A DNA stretch of 37,702 nt from an uncultured Alphaproteobacteria bacterium (GTDB taxonomy: Bacteria > Pseudomonadota > Alphaproteobacteria > UBA8366 > JADFVY01). This document shows, one piece after another, positions 19,029-26,582 of the stretch; positions within the stretch are counted from its first letter, which is position 1; every line of letters starts with the position of its first letter. A program made the position numbers and the translations under genes. Location: the NCBI GenBank assembly GCA_947259795.1, contig CAMYNJ010000143.1, positions 1-37,702 on the forward strand. The letters run 5' to 3'. The notes beneath the pieces are model-generated. The model saw only the letters and a list, made by a program, of their open reading frames with translations. It was not told the DNA's origin and made no database searches.

Positions 19029-20396
19029 ATGGCTAGCGTGGCGACACTCTCGGATACGACTATTGTCGGGGAGAACGAAGAACAACTGGTGACGATGATC
19101 GTCGACAACCAGCTTTTTGGCATCCCGATTCTTCAGGTGCAGGATATCGTCGAGGCGTCGAAGATTACGCCGGTTCCGCTGGCGCCGTCGGCGATCGCCG
19201 GCGTGCTGAACCTTCGCGGACGTATCGTCACCGTCATCGATCTGCGCAAACTTCTGGGCAATACCGACGAGGTTCCCTGGGATAGCCAGATGGGCGTTAC
19301 CGTCGAATACAAGGGCGACCTTTATACTTTGCTGGTCGACGCGATCGGCGACGTGCGGACCTTGCCCAAGCGCGATTTCGACAGCGCACCCTCGACGATG
19401 GAAGACAAGGTCCGGCAGATTTGCTCGGGCATTTTTCGGCTGCGCGGCAATTTGCTGGTGGTTCTGGATGTTTCGCGCATCCTGCTGCCAGAAGCCATCG
19501 AGGCGACGCCGATGCTGACCGTCGAAGACCGGCGCGCGCGCAAGGACGCCGCCCAGGCCGCGAGCGACGAGACAAAGTCCGAAAAGGGCCGTCAGCTTTC
19601 GGCGCTGATGACCGACCTGAATGCCTATGAAAGCGACTTCGACAGCGGGCTGGATTCGCTGTCCGGCGACAGCGACGACATCAAGGCCAGGAAGAAGGCC
19701 AACCGCGACCGCCGGCCGGTGAGCGAGCGCTGGCAGGAAGTGCTTACCGAGAAGGCGCGCCGGGAAGGCACCACGGTATTTCGCATGAAAGAGCCCGGTG
19801 AGGAAACCCTCGAGGAGGCCCGCGAAGCGGCGGAAAAAGAGCAGGACGCGTGGGAGGCCGAATGGCAGGCCCGGCAATCCGGCGCCTATCAGCCCCGTTT
19901 CCCCGAGCCGGAAGCCCCGGTCGAGGATCTGCCGGGCTACGATCGGCCCGTGACCGACGAACCGGCCCCCTTCGCCGGCGAACCGGCCCCGGTGACTGAG
20001 GAACCGGCTCCGGCGAAGGAAGAGCCCATGGGCTTCGACGCGCCGACGGCGCCCGAACCGGCACCTGCCGAGACCGATCCGGCGTCCACCGCGACCGAAC
20101 CGACGACCGGCGACAGCGAGTCGCCGACCGGCGCCGGCGGCGTGGTGTCCGACTGGTGGAGCAAGATGCGCGGCAAGTCCGCTTCGGACGAAGACGCCGA
20201 TCGCCCGGCCGAGGAAACCCCGGTTGAGCCTCTGGCGGCCGACGAGCCTGCCCCGGAACAGCCGGCGGCCGACGAACCTGATCCGGAGGATGGCGTGGCG
20301 AAAGCGGCGAAGACCTCCGCGAGCGCCGAAAAGAAGGCCACGAAGAGTTCTTCATCCAAGGCCAAGCCGGCAGCCAAATCGAAGAAGAAAAAATAA
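19029..20396 (+). CDS. CheW-domain protein with long disordered Lys-rich tail
   Basis: The 455-residue protein has a CheW domain at about 18-156, with the hallmark GVLNLRGRIVTVIDLRKLLG (58-77) and FRLRGNLLVVLDVSRIL. CheW normally couples chemoreceptors to CheA and is about 160 residues long. Here about 300 more residues follow: a charged helical part, then Pro/Ala/Glu-rich repeats of the DEPAP type (about 320-420), then an alanine/lysine/serine tail ending in KSKKKK. The start at 19029 has GAGGGA spaced six bases upstream; an in-frame longer reading from 18888 lacks this and would add an unconserved leader. No other chemotaxis gene lies in the window, so its partner is unknown. The basic tail could bind nucleic acid or membrane. 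Confidence 0.87.
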   Translation: MASVATLSDTTIVGENEEQLVTMIVDNQLFGIPILQVQDIVEASKITPVPLAPSAIAGVLNLRGRIVTVIDLRKLLGNTDEVPWDSQMGVTVEYKGDLYTLLVDAIGDVRTLPKRDFDSAPSTMEDKVRQICSGIFRLRGNLLVVLDVSRILLPEAIEATPMLTVEDRRARKDAAQAASDETKSEKGRQLSALMTDLNAYESDFDSGLDSLSGDSDDIKARKKANRDRRPVSERWQEVLTEKARREGTTVFRMKEPGEETLEEAREAAEKEQDAWEAEWQARQSGAYQPRFPEPEAPVEDLPGYDRPVTDEPAPFAGEPAPVTEEPAPAKEEPMGFDAPTAPEPAPAETDPASTATEPTTGDSESPTGAGGVVSDWWSKMRGKSASDEDADRPAEETPVEPLAADEPAPEQPAADEPDPEDGVAKAAKTSASAEKKATKSSSSKAKPAAKSKKKK

Positions 20397-20440
20397 CGGT
20401 CCCTTGTCCGGGATTCCCCGGGCCGCAGGACTGGCGACGC

Positions 20441-20474
20441 CCGGGGGCGGCCGAAAAGGCCGGCCCCGGTTTTT
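20441..20474 (+). terminator. Rho-independent terminator of the CheW gene
   Basis: A 12-bp stem with one mismatch (20441-20452 with 20458-20469), a GAAAA loop and a T5CTT tract follow the CheW stop codon by 45 bases. It is the strongest plus-strand terminator in the window. Confidence 0.85.
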
Positions 20475-20500
20475 CTTGTGGATTGTTTCCTGTTCCCCGC

Positions 20501-20546
20501 AAAAACAATCGGGCCGCGAACCCGGTGTCCCGGTGTCGCGGCCCGA
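20501..20546 (-). terminator. Rho-independent terminator of the OmpA lipoprotein gene
   Basis: A perfect 11-bp stem (20536-20546 with 20509-20519) with a 16-base loop is followed on the minus strand by TTGTTTTTG. It lies 33 bases after the lipoprotein stop codon. It stands back to back with the CheW terminator, insulating the two convergent units. Confidence 0.8.
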
Positions 20547-20578
20547 CGTGGATATGCCCTTGCGGGCGAAACAATACC

Positions 20579-21421
20579 TTACGGCTCGAGGATGATCTCC
20601 ACCCTGCGATTCCGCTGTTCAGCAGTTTCGTCCGGCGTAACCAGCGCCGGCTTCAATTCGCCGTTCGCCTCGGTGACCATTGCACGGACCGGCGTGTTGC
20701 CGGCTTCCAGAACCTTCGCAACGGCCTGTGCGCGCATCTCCGAAAGCTTCTGGTTATAGTCCACCGAACCGACGGTATCTGTGTTGCCCGAGATCTTGAC
20801 GATCGGCGAGCCCAGCTTCTCGGCCGCGGCCTTGGCCTCGGCGATGACTCGCTCGTCTTCCGCGTCGATGTCGAACTTGTCGGTCTGGAAATACACGACG
20901 AAGCGGACCGACTGCGGTTTCGGCTTGGAAGCTACCGGCGCCGGCGCGGCCTCGATGCCGTCAAGGGCGGCATAGAAGTTGTCGCGGCAGCGGGTGATGT
21001 CTTCCGGTTGCCAGTTTTCTTCCTGCTCTTGCATCCAGCAATCGAAATAGACCTGCGCCTCTGCCGCCTTGCCCGGGTTGGCTTCGACGGCGCCGGCATC
21101 GAACGCGGCGATCAGCCTGGTCCGGGCATCCGACAGCTCGGCGACATGATCGCCGGGCAGCCTGCGAAAGGTGATCTCCTCGGGACCGACCCCGCCTTGC
21201 GTGCCGGCCTGGGTGGCGCGCGCCGCGAAAACGTCGGAGTCAAGGTAATCGCCTTCGGCGTATTCCGCTTCCGAAAGGCCGATATAACCATGATACAGGC
21301 TCTGGTTGAATTCAGATCCCGATGGTTGTATGAGCTGTGCACTATAGAGCTCCTGACCGGTACAGCCAGCGAGCACAAACAATCCGGTCACAGTGCCGGC
21401 AACAATAATAATTGATTTCAT
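20579..21421 (-). CDS. OmpA-domain outer-membrane lipoprotein
   Basis: The 280-residue protein has a type II signal peptide with lipobox LAGC (cysteine at 20) and threonine/glycine after it, so it should be lipid-anchored. The middle (about 25-160) is unassigned. The C-terminal OmpA/MotB-like peptidoglycan-binding domain (about 168-280) shows FQTDKFDIDAED, GNTDTVGSVDYNQKLSEMRAQAV and RNRRVEI. Proteins of this plan (Pal-like) tether the outer membrane to the cell wall. The start at 21421 has GGGGAAG at proper spacing and leaves the signal peptide at the N-terminus. The gene has its own promoter (21473-21501) and terminator (20501-20546). Confidence 0.88.
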   Translation of the reverse strand: MKSIIIVAGTVTGLFVLAGCTGQELYSAQLIQPSGSEFNQSLYHGYIGLSEAEYAEGDYLDSDVFAARATQAGTQGGVGPEEITFRRLPGDHVAELSDARTRLIAAFDAGAVEANPGKAAEAQVYFDCWMQEQEENWQPEDITRCRDNFYAALDGIEAAPAPVASKPKPQSVRFVVYFQTDKFDIDAEDERVIAEAKAAAEKLGSPIVKISGNTDTVGSVDYNQKLSEMRAQAVAKVLEAGNTPVRAMVTEANGELKPALVTPDETAEQRNRRVEIILEP

Positions 21422-21472
21422 ACTTCTTCCCCTGGTTATGCTGTCACTCCCCAATGGGCAGCATTCGGGGCT

Positions 21473-21501
21473 CTTTTAACATAAATTTTACTAAATTTCA
21501 A
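21473..21501 (-). promoter_or_regulatory. Sigma-70-like promoter of the OmpA lipoprotein gene
   Basis: On the minus strand TTGAAA (21501-21496), a 17-base AT-rich spacer and TAAAAG (21478-21473) precede the start codon by about 50 bases. Confidence 0.55.
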
Positions 21502-21608
21502 CGGGTAGGCTCGGTCTTGAGAGCCGAAATTTTCCGGCCCCGGTCAAGAAGCAATAATCTATGGAAGTCGGGGCGCCTTATGGTCGGCGCCGGAAGGGCA
21601 AAATCGCG

Positions 21609-22127
21609 TTATTTGTTGCGGAACTTGTCCAGCGTCACCACCTTGCCGCTCTTATCTTCATTGCCGCCGCCGTTTTCGCGGTCGGCGGCCTGGTCGGCCG
21701 TAAGGCGCTCTTCCGCGGGCTGGGGCGGTTCAGCGGCCTCCCCGTCCGGGGTTTCTTCGGCATCGCCATCTTCATCGGCCTGGAACTGCAGGCGAAAATT
21801 GGCCGGCGGGTCCTGGAAAACCGTGATCGCGTCGAAGGGGACGGTCAGCCGCTGCCGGGCCCGGTTGAAGGACAGGCTTACGGAAAAACCGAGTTCGCCG
21901 ACTTCCAGGTCCCAGTATGCGTTCTGCAGGATGACTGGCATTTCCGAAGGATATTCCCGGCGCAGGCTGGCCGGTATGTCGACCCCGGGATGGTCGGTGC
22001 GGAAGGTGATATGGAAGTAATGCTCGCCCTCCAGCCCCTCCCTGGCCACAAGGTCAAGCGCCTTGCGCATGACATCGCGCAGGGCTTCCTCGACGAGACG
22101 TTCATACTGCAGATAATCTTCGGGCAT
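21609..22127 (-). CDS. sspB: SspB, ClpXP adaptor for ssrA-tagged proteins
   Basis: The 172-residue protein has the alphaproteobacterial SspB substrate-binding fold at about 1-120: YERLVEEALRDVMRKALDLVAREGL, HYFHITFRTDHPGVDIPASLR, and GFSVSLSFNRARQRLTVPFDAITVF. An acidic flexible linker (about 125-160) follows, and the C-terminal KVVTLDKFRNK is the ClpX-docking (XB) motif. SspB delivers proteins tagged by tmRNA to ClpXP. The start at 22127 (MPEDYLQYERL) matches relatives; an in-frame ATG at 22151 is possible, and neither has a strong ribosome-binding site. It lies directly downstream of the tmRNA gene on the same strand. Confidence 0.93.
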   Translation of the reverse strand: MPEDYLQYERLVEEALRDVMRKALDLVAREGLEGEHYFHITFRTDHPGVDIPASLRREYPSEMPVILQNAYWDLEVGELGFSVSLSFNRARQRLTVPFDAITVFQDPPANFRLQFQADEDGDAEETPDGEAAEPPQPAEERLTADQAADRENGGGNEDKSGKVVTLDKFRNK

Positions 22128-22156
22128 GGCTGACAGGGATACTCGCCGCATAAAGT

Positions 22157-22193
22157 TAAAAATCGGGCCCCGGACCTGAACCGGCCGGGTCCC
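22157..22193 (-). terminator. Terminator between ssrA and sspB
   Basis: On the minus strand a GC-rich stem of nine pairs with two mismatches (22193-22183 with 22175-22165) is followed by GATTTTTAAC. It ends the tmRNA transcript about 30 bases before the sspB start codon at 22127. Confidence 0.7.
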
Positions 22194-22202
22194 TGAATTA
22201 TT

Positions 22203-22512
22203 GGGGGGCTTCTGTTGCCCGGTGCCCCCCGAACCGCGCTTACCTATTCAATTAGGCAGCGAGCACCAAGTCGTTATCATTGGCACTTGTAAAAATGGCC
22301 CGGTAACGGCGGAACCATGCCGAGCAAAAACCATGTCTTTACCACGCGCGTCGATCCTGTTTCGCCCCCATGAGCGGGACCGTCTGCCGCATTCGCCGGT
22401 ACTCGGCGCTCAACAGCCGGCCCCGTGAAACTGGTGGAGGCGCCGGGTACTGCCCCCGGGTCCGCTACGCTTATTCCACAAGGCGTTTATCGCCATAGTC
22501 GGCAGAGCCGAC
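22203..22512 (-). ncRNA. ssrA: Permuted two-piece tmRNA (ssrA)
   Basis: On the minus strand the acceptor piece comes first and ends in GCGCCTCCACCA (CCA end at 22432), with a T-stem CCGGG/CCCGG around a GGCAGTA loop. After about 62 intervening bases the coding piece starts at GGGGGCG (22369-22363). These seven bases pair with CGCCTCC of the acceptor piece, one pair being G-U, and so rebuild the acceptor stem. The coding piece carries the tag frame (22284-22252) and ends near a G6/C6 hairpin (22203-22230) enclosing ACCGGGCAACAGAAG. This order, 3' half before 5' half, is the circular permutation known from alphaproteobacteria. A GTCGGC/GCCGAC hairpin (22499-22513) stands at the likely 5' end. 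The RNA rescues stalled ribosomes with SmpB. Exact processed ends are estimates. Confidence 0.92.
22252..22284 (-). other. ssrA: tmRNA tag reading frame, encodes ANDNDLVLAA
   Basis: Reading from the GCC resume codon at 22284 gives ANDNDLVLAA followed by TAA at 22254-22252. With the alanine carried by the tmRNA itself the added tag would be 11 residues. The ANDN start matches the alphaproteobacterial SspB-binding part and the terminal LAA the ClpX/ClpP degron. The tag is shorter than the Caulobacter tag, whose encoded part is 13 residues. Confidence 0.92.
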
Positions 22513-22518
22513 AGGACC

Positions 22519-22546
22519 AATATAGGGGTTCGGAGTCCGAATTGAA
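22519..22546 (-). promoter_or_regulatory. Probable ssrA promoter
   Basis: On the minus strand TTCAAT (22546-22541), 16 bases, then TATATT (22524-22519) lie just ahead of the acceptor piece, with transcription expected to start near 22512. The -35 box is weak. Confidence 0.5.
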
Positions 22547-22816
22547 AGGCCGGGATGGCATTCCGGCGCGTCACGGATATGCCTCAATTCCGCACCCGTG
22601 TTGTCGAGGTGACCGGCGACAATACCGAACAGGGGCAATCGTGGGGGCGGGCATGCAGTCGACAGACAAGAGCCGGTTTCGACGCCGTGTCTTTATATCC
22701 AGCCGCCGCGCGGCCATATCCTGCGCTGGCCGCCGACAAAATAACGGCGGCGGTCTCTTTCGAGGCCGCCGCCGAGGGACGAAGGGGCGCAATGCCCCTC
22801 AGGCAGGAACCGGCAT
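22547..22816. other. Intergenic region between ssrA and the protease gene
   Basis: Besides the protease terminator at 22735-22774 and a small AGGGGC/GCCCCT hairpin near 22783-22800, nothing recognisable was seen. Open frames here run through the tmRNA or the protease gene and have no ribosome-binding site or family pattern. Confidence 0.5.
22735..22774 (-). terminator. Terminator of the S8 protease gene
   Basis: A 13-bp stem with one G-T pair (22774-22762 with 22757-22745) and a four-base loop is followed on the minus strand by GTTATTTTG. It lies about 45 bases after the protease stop codon. Confidence 0.75.
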
Positions 22817-24010
22817 TCAGCAGGTCGCGCCGCCGGTAATATAGACGATGTGGTCCGGGTTTCCGTCCGGGTCGCCGGTCGCGCAACCGTCATAGTTCGG
22901 CATGCCGCCGGTCGCCAGCAGCACGCCGGCCATATGCGGCGAGGCCATCGAGGTGCCGGAGAGGTTCAGCGTGCCGCCGCCGACCAGCGTCGACAGGATG
23001 TTCACGCCGGGCGCGGCATAATCGACCGGCGGGTTGCCCCAGTTCGAGAAGGAGGCGAATCCGTCGCTGTGGTTCACCGCGGACACGGTGTAGACGTTCG
23101 CATGCTCGACACGCGCCGGCGAGGAGTTGCCGGCAAAAGCACCGTCGTTGCCCGCAGCGAGAGCGAACAGGAAGCCACGATCCGCGGCGCCGATGACCGC
23201 GGCGTCGAGCGACGCGGAGGCGCCGCCGCCCAGGCTCATATTGGCGACATCGCCGGGCAGGGCATTCGCCGCCACATAGTCGATACCGGCGATCACGCCG
23301 CTGACCGTGCCGGACCCGCTGCGGCTGAGAACCTTGACCGCGACTACGGTCGCGCCGGCGGCCACGCCGACGACGTCGATGTCGTTGTCCAGCGCCGCGA
23401 TGGTGCCTGCGACATGGGTGCCGTGTCCGTTCCCGTCATTGGCGTTCTTCGGCCCTCTGGCGAAAGTCACCGAGCGTCCAACATCGACGATGAGGTCGGG
23501 ATGGTCGAGGTCGATGCCGGTGTCGATCACCCAGGCGGTCAGCCCGGTGCCGTCGACCGGACCGCCGACCCGCAGGATGCCCAACGGCGTGACCTGCGGC
23601 GAGGCGGCGGTTATGACGGCCTGTCCCGGGGCCGCGCCGGCGCGGCCGATCGCCCGGACGACATCGTCGGCCTCGTAATAGGCGATTTCGGGATTCCGCG
23701 CGGCCAGGCGCGCGGCTGCGGCGGCCGGCATTGTCGCCGAAAAGCCCTGCAGGGCCGTCGTATAGACATGCCGAACGGATCCGCCGCCGGCGGCGGCCAG
23801 CGCGTTGGCCCGCCCGGGCGCGTTGACCGCGTTGACCGACCGGTCGAAAACGAAGATATAGCTGTCCTGCAAATCGGCCATGACATCGGCGGGGATGTCG
23901 CCGGCCGGCCTGCCCCGGCCGCCCGGTTCGGCATGCGCCGCTCCGGCGGCCAGCAGCAGGACCGCGCCCGCCGCCAGTAGCGATTGTTTCAGTCGGTGAA
24001 GTTCAAGCAT
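22817..24010 (-). CDS. Secreted subtilisin-like (S8) serine protease
   Basis: The 397-residue precursor has a Sec signal peptide ending at AHA (about 1-27), an I9-like propeptide (about 48-120, SYIFVFDRSVNAV through EIAYYEADDVV) and a subtilase catalytic domain. The catalytic triad is visible: Asp163 in VIDTGIDLDHPD, His196 in GNGHGTHVAGT and Ser354 in GTSMASPHMAG. The oxyanion Asn288 sits in AAGNDG. The layout is that of the proteinase K group. Only 43 residues follow the serine, ending in a Cys-containing GGATC tail. The ATG at 24010 is preferred because GGAGG lies five bases upstream; an ATG at 24022 is also in frame. It has its own terminator and stands alone. Confidence 0.92.
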   Translation of the reverse strand: MLELHRLKQSLLAAGAVLLLAAGAAHAEPGGRGRPAGDIPADVMADLQDSYIFVFDRSVNAVNAPGRANALAAAGGGSVRHVYTTALQGFSATMPAAAAARLAARNPEIAYYEADDVVRAIGRAGAAPGQAVITAASPQVTPLGILRVGGPVDGTGLTAWVIDTGIDLDHPDLIVDVGRSVTFARGPKNANDGNGHGTHVAGTIAALDNDIDVVGVAAGATVVAVKVLSRSGSGTVSGVIAGIDYVAANALPGDVANMSLGGGASASLDAAVIGAADRGFLFALAAGNDGAFAGNSSPARVEHANVYTVSAVNHSDGFASFSNWGNPPVDYAAPGVNILSTLVGGGTLNLSGTSMASPHMAGVLLATGGMPNYDGCATGDPDGNPDHIVYITGGATC

Positions 24011-24332
24011 TAAAGCCTCCATTAACCACCAATATAAAAGATTGCATACTAACGCAGAAACACAACGTATGATAAGTATGATGGACGGCAAAATATTAAT
24101 CAATCATTAACGGTCGAAAAAAAATCCAAACGCTATCGGGAAAATTGAATCTGATTTGAGACATATCCCCGGCAGCGCCATTCCGAGCCGGCTTGTCCTT
24201 TCCGTCAGTTTCGATTCGACGGCCTGGCGGCGGCGTTTTTTTGGCCGTGAAATGTCGCACGACTGCAAACCCGCTTGGGTCGGCTGCGCATGCGGCCTAT
24301 AAACGGGAGAGACTCATCAACAGGGAAAACCG
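24011..24332. other. 322-bp divergent intergenic region
   Basis: The protease side (24011-24130) is AT-rich, with a TATATT box about 25 bases before the protease start but no convincing -35. The other side carries the thyX promoter (24275-24303) and an ACGGCC/GGCCGT inverted repeat around 24219-24248 whose loop contains a T7 run. No gene was found. Confidence 0.5.
24275..24303 (+). promoter_or_regulatory. Sigma-70-like promoter of thyX
   Basis: TTGGGT (24275-24280), a 17-base spacer and TATAAA (24298-24303) lie 29 bases before the thyX start codon. Confidence 0.6.
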
Positions 24333-25268
24333 ATGCCGCTAACACCCGAACAACAAGCCGAGATCGAACAGCACCGCGCCGCCAGCAGCCAGACCCGCCG
24401 CGCCACCGTGCCGGCGCTTGAGGAAATCCTTTACGAGCCGATCCCTGTGCTCGACCACGGCTTCGTGCGGGTCATCGACTATATGGGCGACGATGCGGCG
24501 ATCGTGCAGGCCGCAAGGGTCTCCTACGGTAAGGGCACCAAGAAAATCACGAACGACCGCGGGTTGATTCGTTACCTGATGCGGCATCGTCACACCACGC
24601 CCTTCGAGATGTGCGAGATCAAGTTCCATGTGAAGCTGCCGGTCTTCGTGGCGCGCCAGTGGATCCGCCACCGCACCGCCAACGTCAACGAATATTCCGC
24701 GCGCTATTCGATCCTCGACCGCGAGTTCTATATCCCGGCGCCAGAACAGCTTGCCGCGCAGTCGGTGGCCAACCGCCAGGGCCGTGGCGACGTGTTGCAG
24801 GGCGAGGAAGCCGTGCGCGTGCTGGCGCTGCTGCGCGACGACGCGGCCCAGTGCTACGACCATTACGAGGAAATGCTGAACGAGGACGCCGACGGCAACC
24901 CGCGCGACCCGGAACGCCAGGGTCTGGCCCGCGAACTGGCCCGCATGAACCTGCCGCTGAACATCTATACCCAGTGGTACTGGAAAGTGGATTTGCACAA
25001 TCTGCTGCATTTCCTGTCGCTGCGCGCCGACCCCCATGCCCAGTACGAAATCCGCGTCTATGCCGAAGCCATGCTGGAGATGACGCGCCGCTGGCTGCCG
25101 ATCGCCTGCGAGGCCTTCGAGGATTACGCGGTGGGCGGCGCACATCTGTCGCGCAACGGCATTGAAATCGTCCGCCGCATGCTGGCCGGCGAGGATGTGG
25201 CGCAGGCAGACAGCGGGTTGAGCAAGCGCGAATGGATCGAACTGATGGAGCTGCTGGGCCGCAGCTGA
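24333..25268 (+). CDS. thyX: ThyX, flavin-dependent thymidylate synthase
   Basis: The 311-residue protein carries the ThyX signature at 112-125, [14 protein letters not shown], within a typical fold ([35 protein letters not shown] before it). ThyX makes dTMP from dUMP using FAD and methylenetetrahydrofolate. The usual first serine of the RHRxxSxNxxSxR pattern is alanine here, which I believe also occurs in other alphaproteobacterial ThyX proteins. The C-terminus is slightly long, with a helical extension ending in [19 protein letters not shown] precedes the ATG. Its TGA overlaps the start of the next gene as TGATG. Confidence 0.95.
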   Translation: MPLTPEQQAEIEQHRAASSQTRRATVPALEEILYEPIPVLDHGFVRVIDYMGDDAAIVQAARVSYGKGTKKITNDRGLIRYLMRHRHTTPFEMCEIKFHVKLPVFVARQWIRHRTANVNEYSARYSILDREFYIPAPEQLAAQSVANRQGRGDVLQGEEAVRVLALLRDDAAQCYDHYEEMLNEDADGNPRDPERQGLARELARMNLPLNIYTQWYWKVDLHNLLHFLSLRADPHAQYEIRVYAEAMLEMTRRWLPIACEAFEDYAVGGAHLSRNGIEIVRRMLAGEDVAQADSGLSKREWIELMELLGRS

Positions 25269-25840
25269 TGGCTTACGGACGGCTGGCGGCGATCCTGGGG
25301 CTGTTCGCCCTGCTGTGGGGCTGCGCGCCCTGGCGACTCGGGGTGCCGCCTGACCGCGTCCCGGAAGCCCCGCCGCCGGCCGAGGCGGAAGCGCCGGAAG
25401 GCGAACCGCTGCGGCTCGCCCATGCCGGCATCGGCCCCGTCGACCGGGTGCTCATCGACAAGGGCGACCGCCGGCTCTATCTCCTGCGGGGCGGCGAAAT
25501 CCTGGCCTGGGCGCCGGTAAGCCTGGGCCGCGAACCCGACGGGGCGAAGAAAATGCAGGGCGATGCCCGCACGCCGGAGGGCGACTATGTGCTGGACTGG
25601 CGCAATCCGGCCAGCCGGTTTTACCGGTCGATCCATATCTCCTACCCCAACGAGGCCGATCTTTCGCGGGCTTTCACGCTAGGCGTCAGTCCGGGCAGCG
25701 GCATCTTCATCCACGGCACGCCCGACCCGGTGCTGCTGGGCCGCGACTGGACCACCGGCTGCATCGCCGTTTCCAACCGCGACATGGATTTGATCTGGAC
25801 GCTGGTGCCGGACGGCACGCCGATCACGATCCGGCCGTGA
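25268..25840 (+). CDS. L,D-transpeptidase family lipoprotein (YkuD domain), copy 1
   Basis: The 190-residue protein starts at the ATG that overlaps the thyX stop codon. A signal segment with a lipobox-like LWGC (cysteine at 19) is followed by a Pro/Ala/Glu-rich linker (about 30-50). The YkuD catalytic domain (about 57-190) has the active-site pattern IHG (His149) then DWTTGCIAVSN (Cys165), with SIHISYP upstream. Such enzymes form or remodel 3-3 cross-links in peptidoglycan or attach lipoproteins to it. The short single-domain form resembles the ErfK-like small family. The overlap with thyX suggests co-expression, although the functional link is unclear. Confidence 0.87.
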   Translation: MAYGRLAAILGLFALLWGCAPWRLGVPPDRVPEAPPPAEAEAPEGEPLRLAHAGIGPVDRVLIDKGDRRLYLLRGGEILAWAPVSLGREPDGAKKMQGDARTPEGDYVLDWRNPASRFYRSIHISYPNEADLSRAFTLGVSPGSGIFIHGTPDPVLLGRDWTTGCIAVSNRDMDLIWTLVPDGTPITIRP

Positions 25841-25924
25841 CAGGCGCCATGATCGCGCCGTAAACCGCTTCTAAAGATATGAGCCGGATAATATCGCTGC
25901 GTGAAAACCGTGGATTGCTTTGCG

Positions 25925-26413
25925 ATGGCGATGCGCCGGAACATTTCGGGTTTGTTTGTACTGGCGGCGCTGGCCCTGACGCCGCCCGCCCTTGCGCACG
26001 AAACCGACCAGGCCGACCGGGTGCTGGTCGACAAGAGCGAGCGCCAGCTTCACCTGATGCGCGACGGCGAGGTCTGGAAGAGCTATGCGGTTGGCCTCGG
26101 CTTTGCGCCGGATGGCCACAAGCAGCGCGAAGGCGATGGCCGAACGCCGGAGGGCGACTACATCCTCGACTGGCGCAATCCCGAGAGCAGCTTCTATCTG
26201 TCGATCCATATTTCCTATCCGGATGACGGCGACGAGGCCCGCGCCGGCGCGCGCGGCGTGTCGCCCGGCGGCGCCATCTTCATCCACGGCAATCACGGAT
26301 ATCCAGGCCGCAAGCGGGACTGGACGCTGGGCTGCATCGCGGTGACCGACCGGGCGATGGACGAAATTTGGGCCGCCGTCCCCAACGGTACGCCGATCAC
26401 GATAAGGCCGTAA
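25925..26413 (+). CDS. L,D-transpeptidase family protein (YkuD domain), copy 2
   Basis: The 162-residue protein has a cleavable signal peptide (MRRNISGLFVLAALALTPPALA) and a YkuD domain with IHG (His121) and DWTLGCIAVTD (Cys137). It shares long blocks with copy 1: RTPEGDY-LDWRNP, SIHISYP, and a C-terminal GTPITIRP end. The two are therefore a tandem duplication that has diverged, one lipid-anchored and this one soluble in the periplasm. The start is uncertain: ATG at 25925 or 25931, or GTG at 25901, with no strong ribosome-binding site for any. Copy 1 ends 84 bases upstream. Confidence 0.85.
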   Translation: MAMRRNISGLFVLAALALTPPALAHETDQADRVLVDKSERQLHLMRDGEVWKSYAVGLGFAPDGHKQREGDGRTPEGDYILDWRNPESSFYLSIHISYPDDGDEARAGARGVSPGGAIFIHGNHGYPGRKRDWTLGCIAVTDRAMDEIWAAVPNGTPITIRP

Positions 26414-26582
26414 CCTCTTCCCCGGCGGCGAATATCGCGATCGCAGGGCGCATCGACGAACAGACGCGGATCGTGCTGATGCCGAACCGCGATGATGGCG
26501 CATCGCCCGGCGACTGGGTGCTCTACAACGCCCCCGACGCATACCCGCCGGCCGGCGAGGCCGCGGACATGCCGGCCGACAT

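Noticed and set aside
21540-21608. GGCGCC inverted repeat after sspB as a terminator
   Set aside because: The stem is short and no T-tract follows on the minus strand.
22425-22844. Small open frames between ssrA and the protease gene
   Set aside because: They run across the tmRNA acceptor piece, the ssrA promoter and the protease terminator, and show no protein-like pattern.
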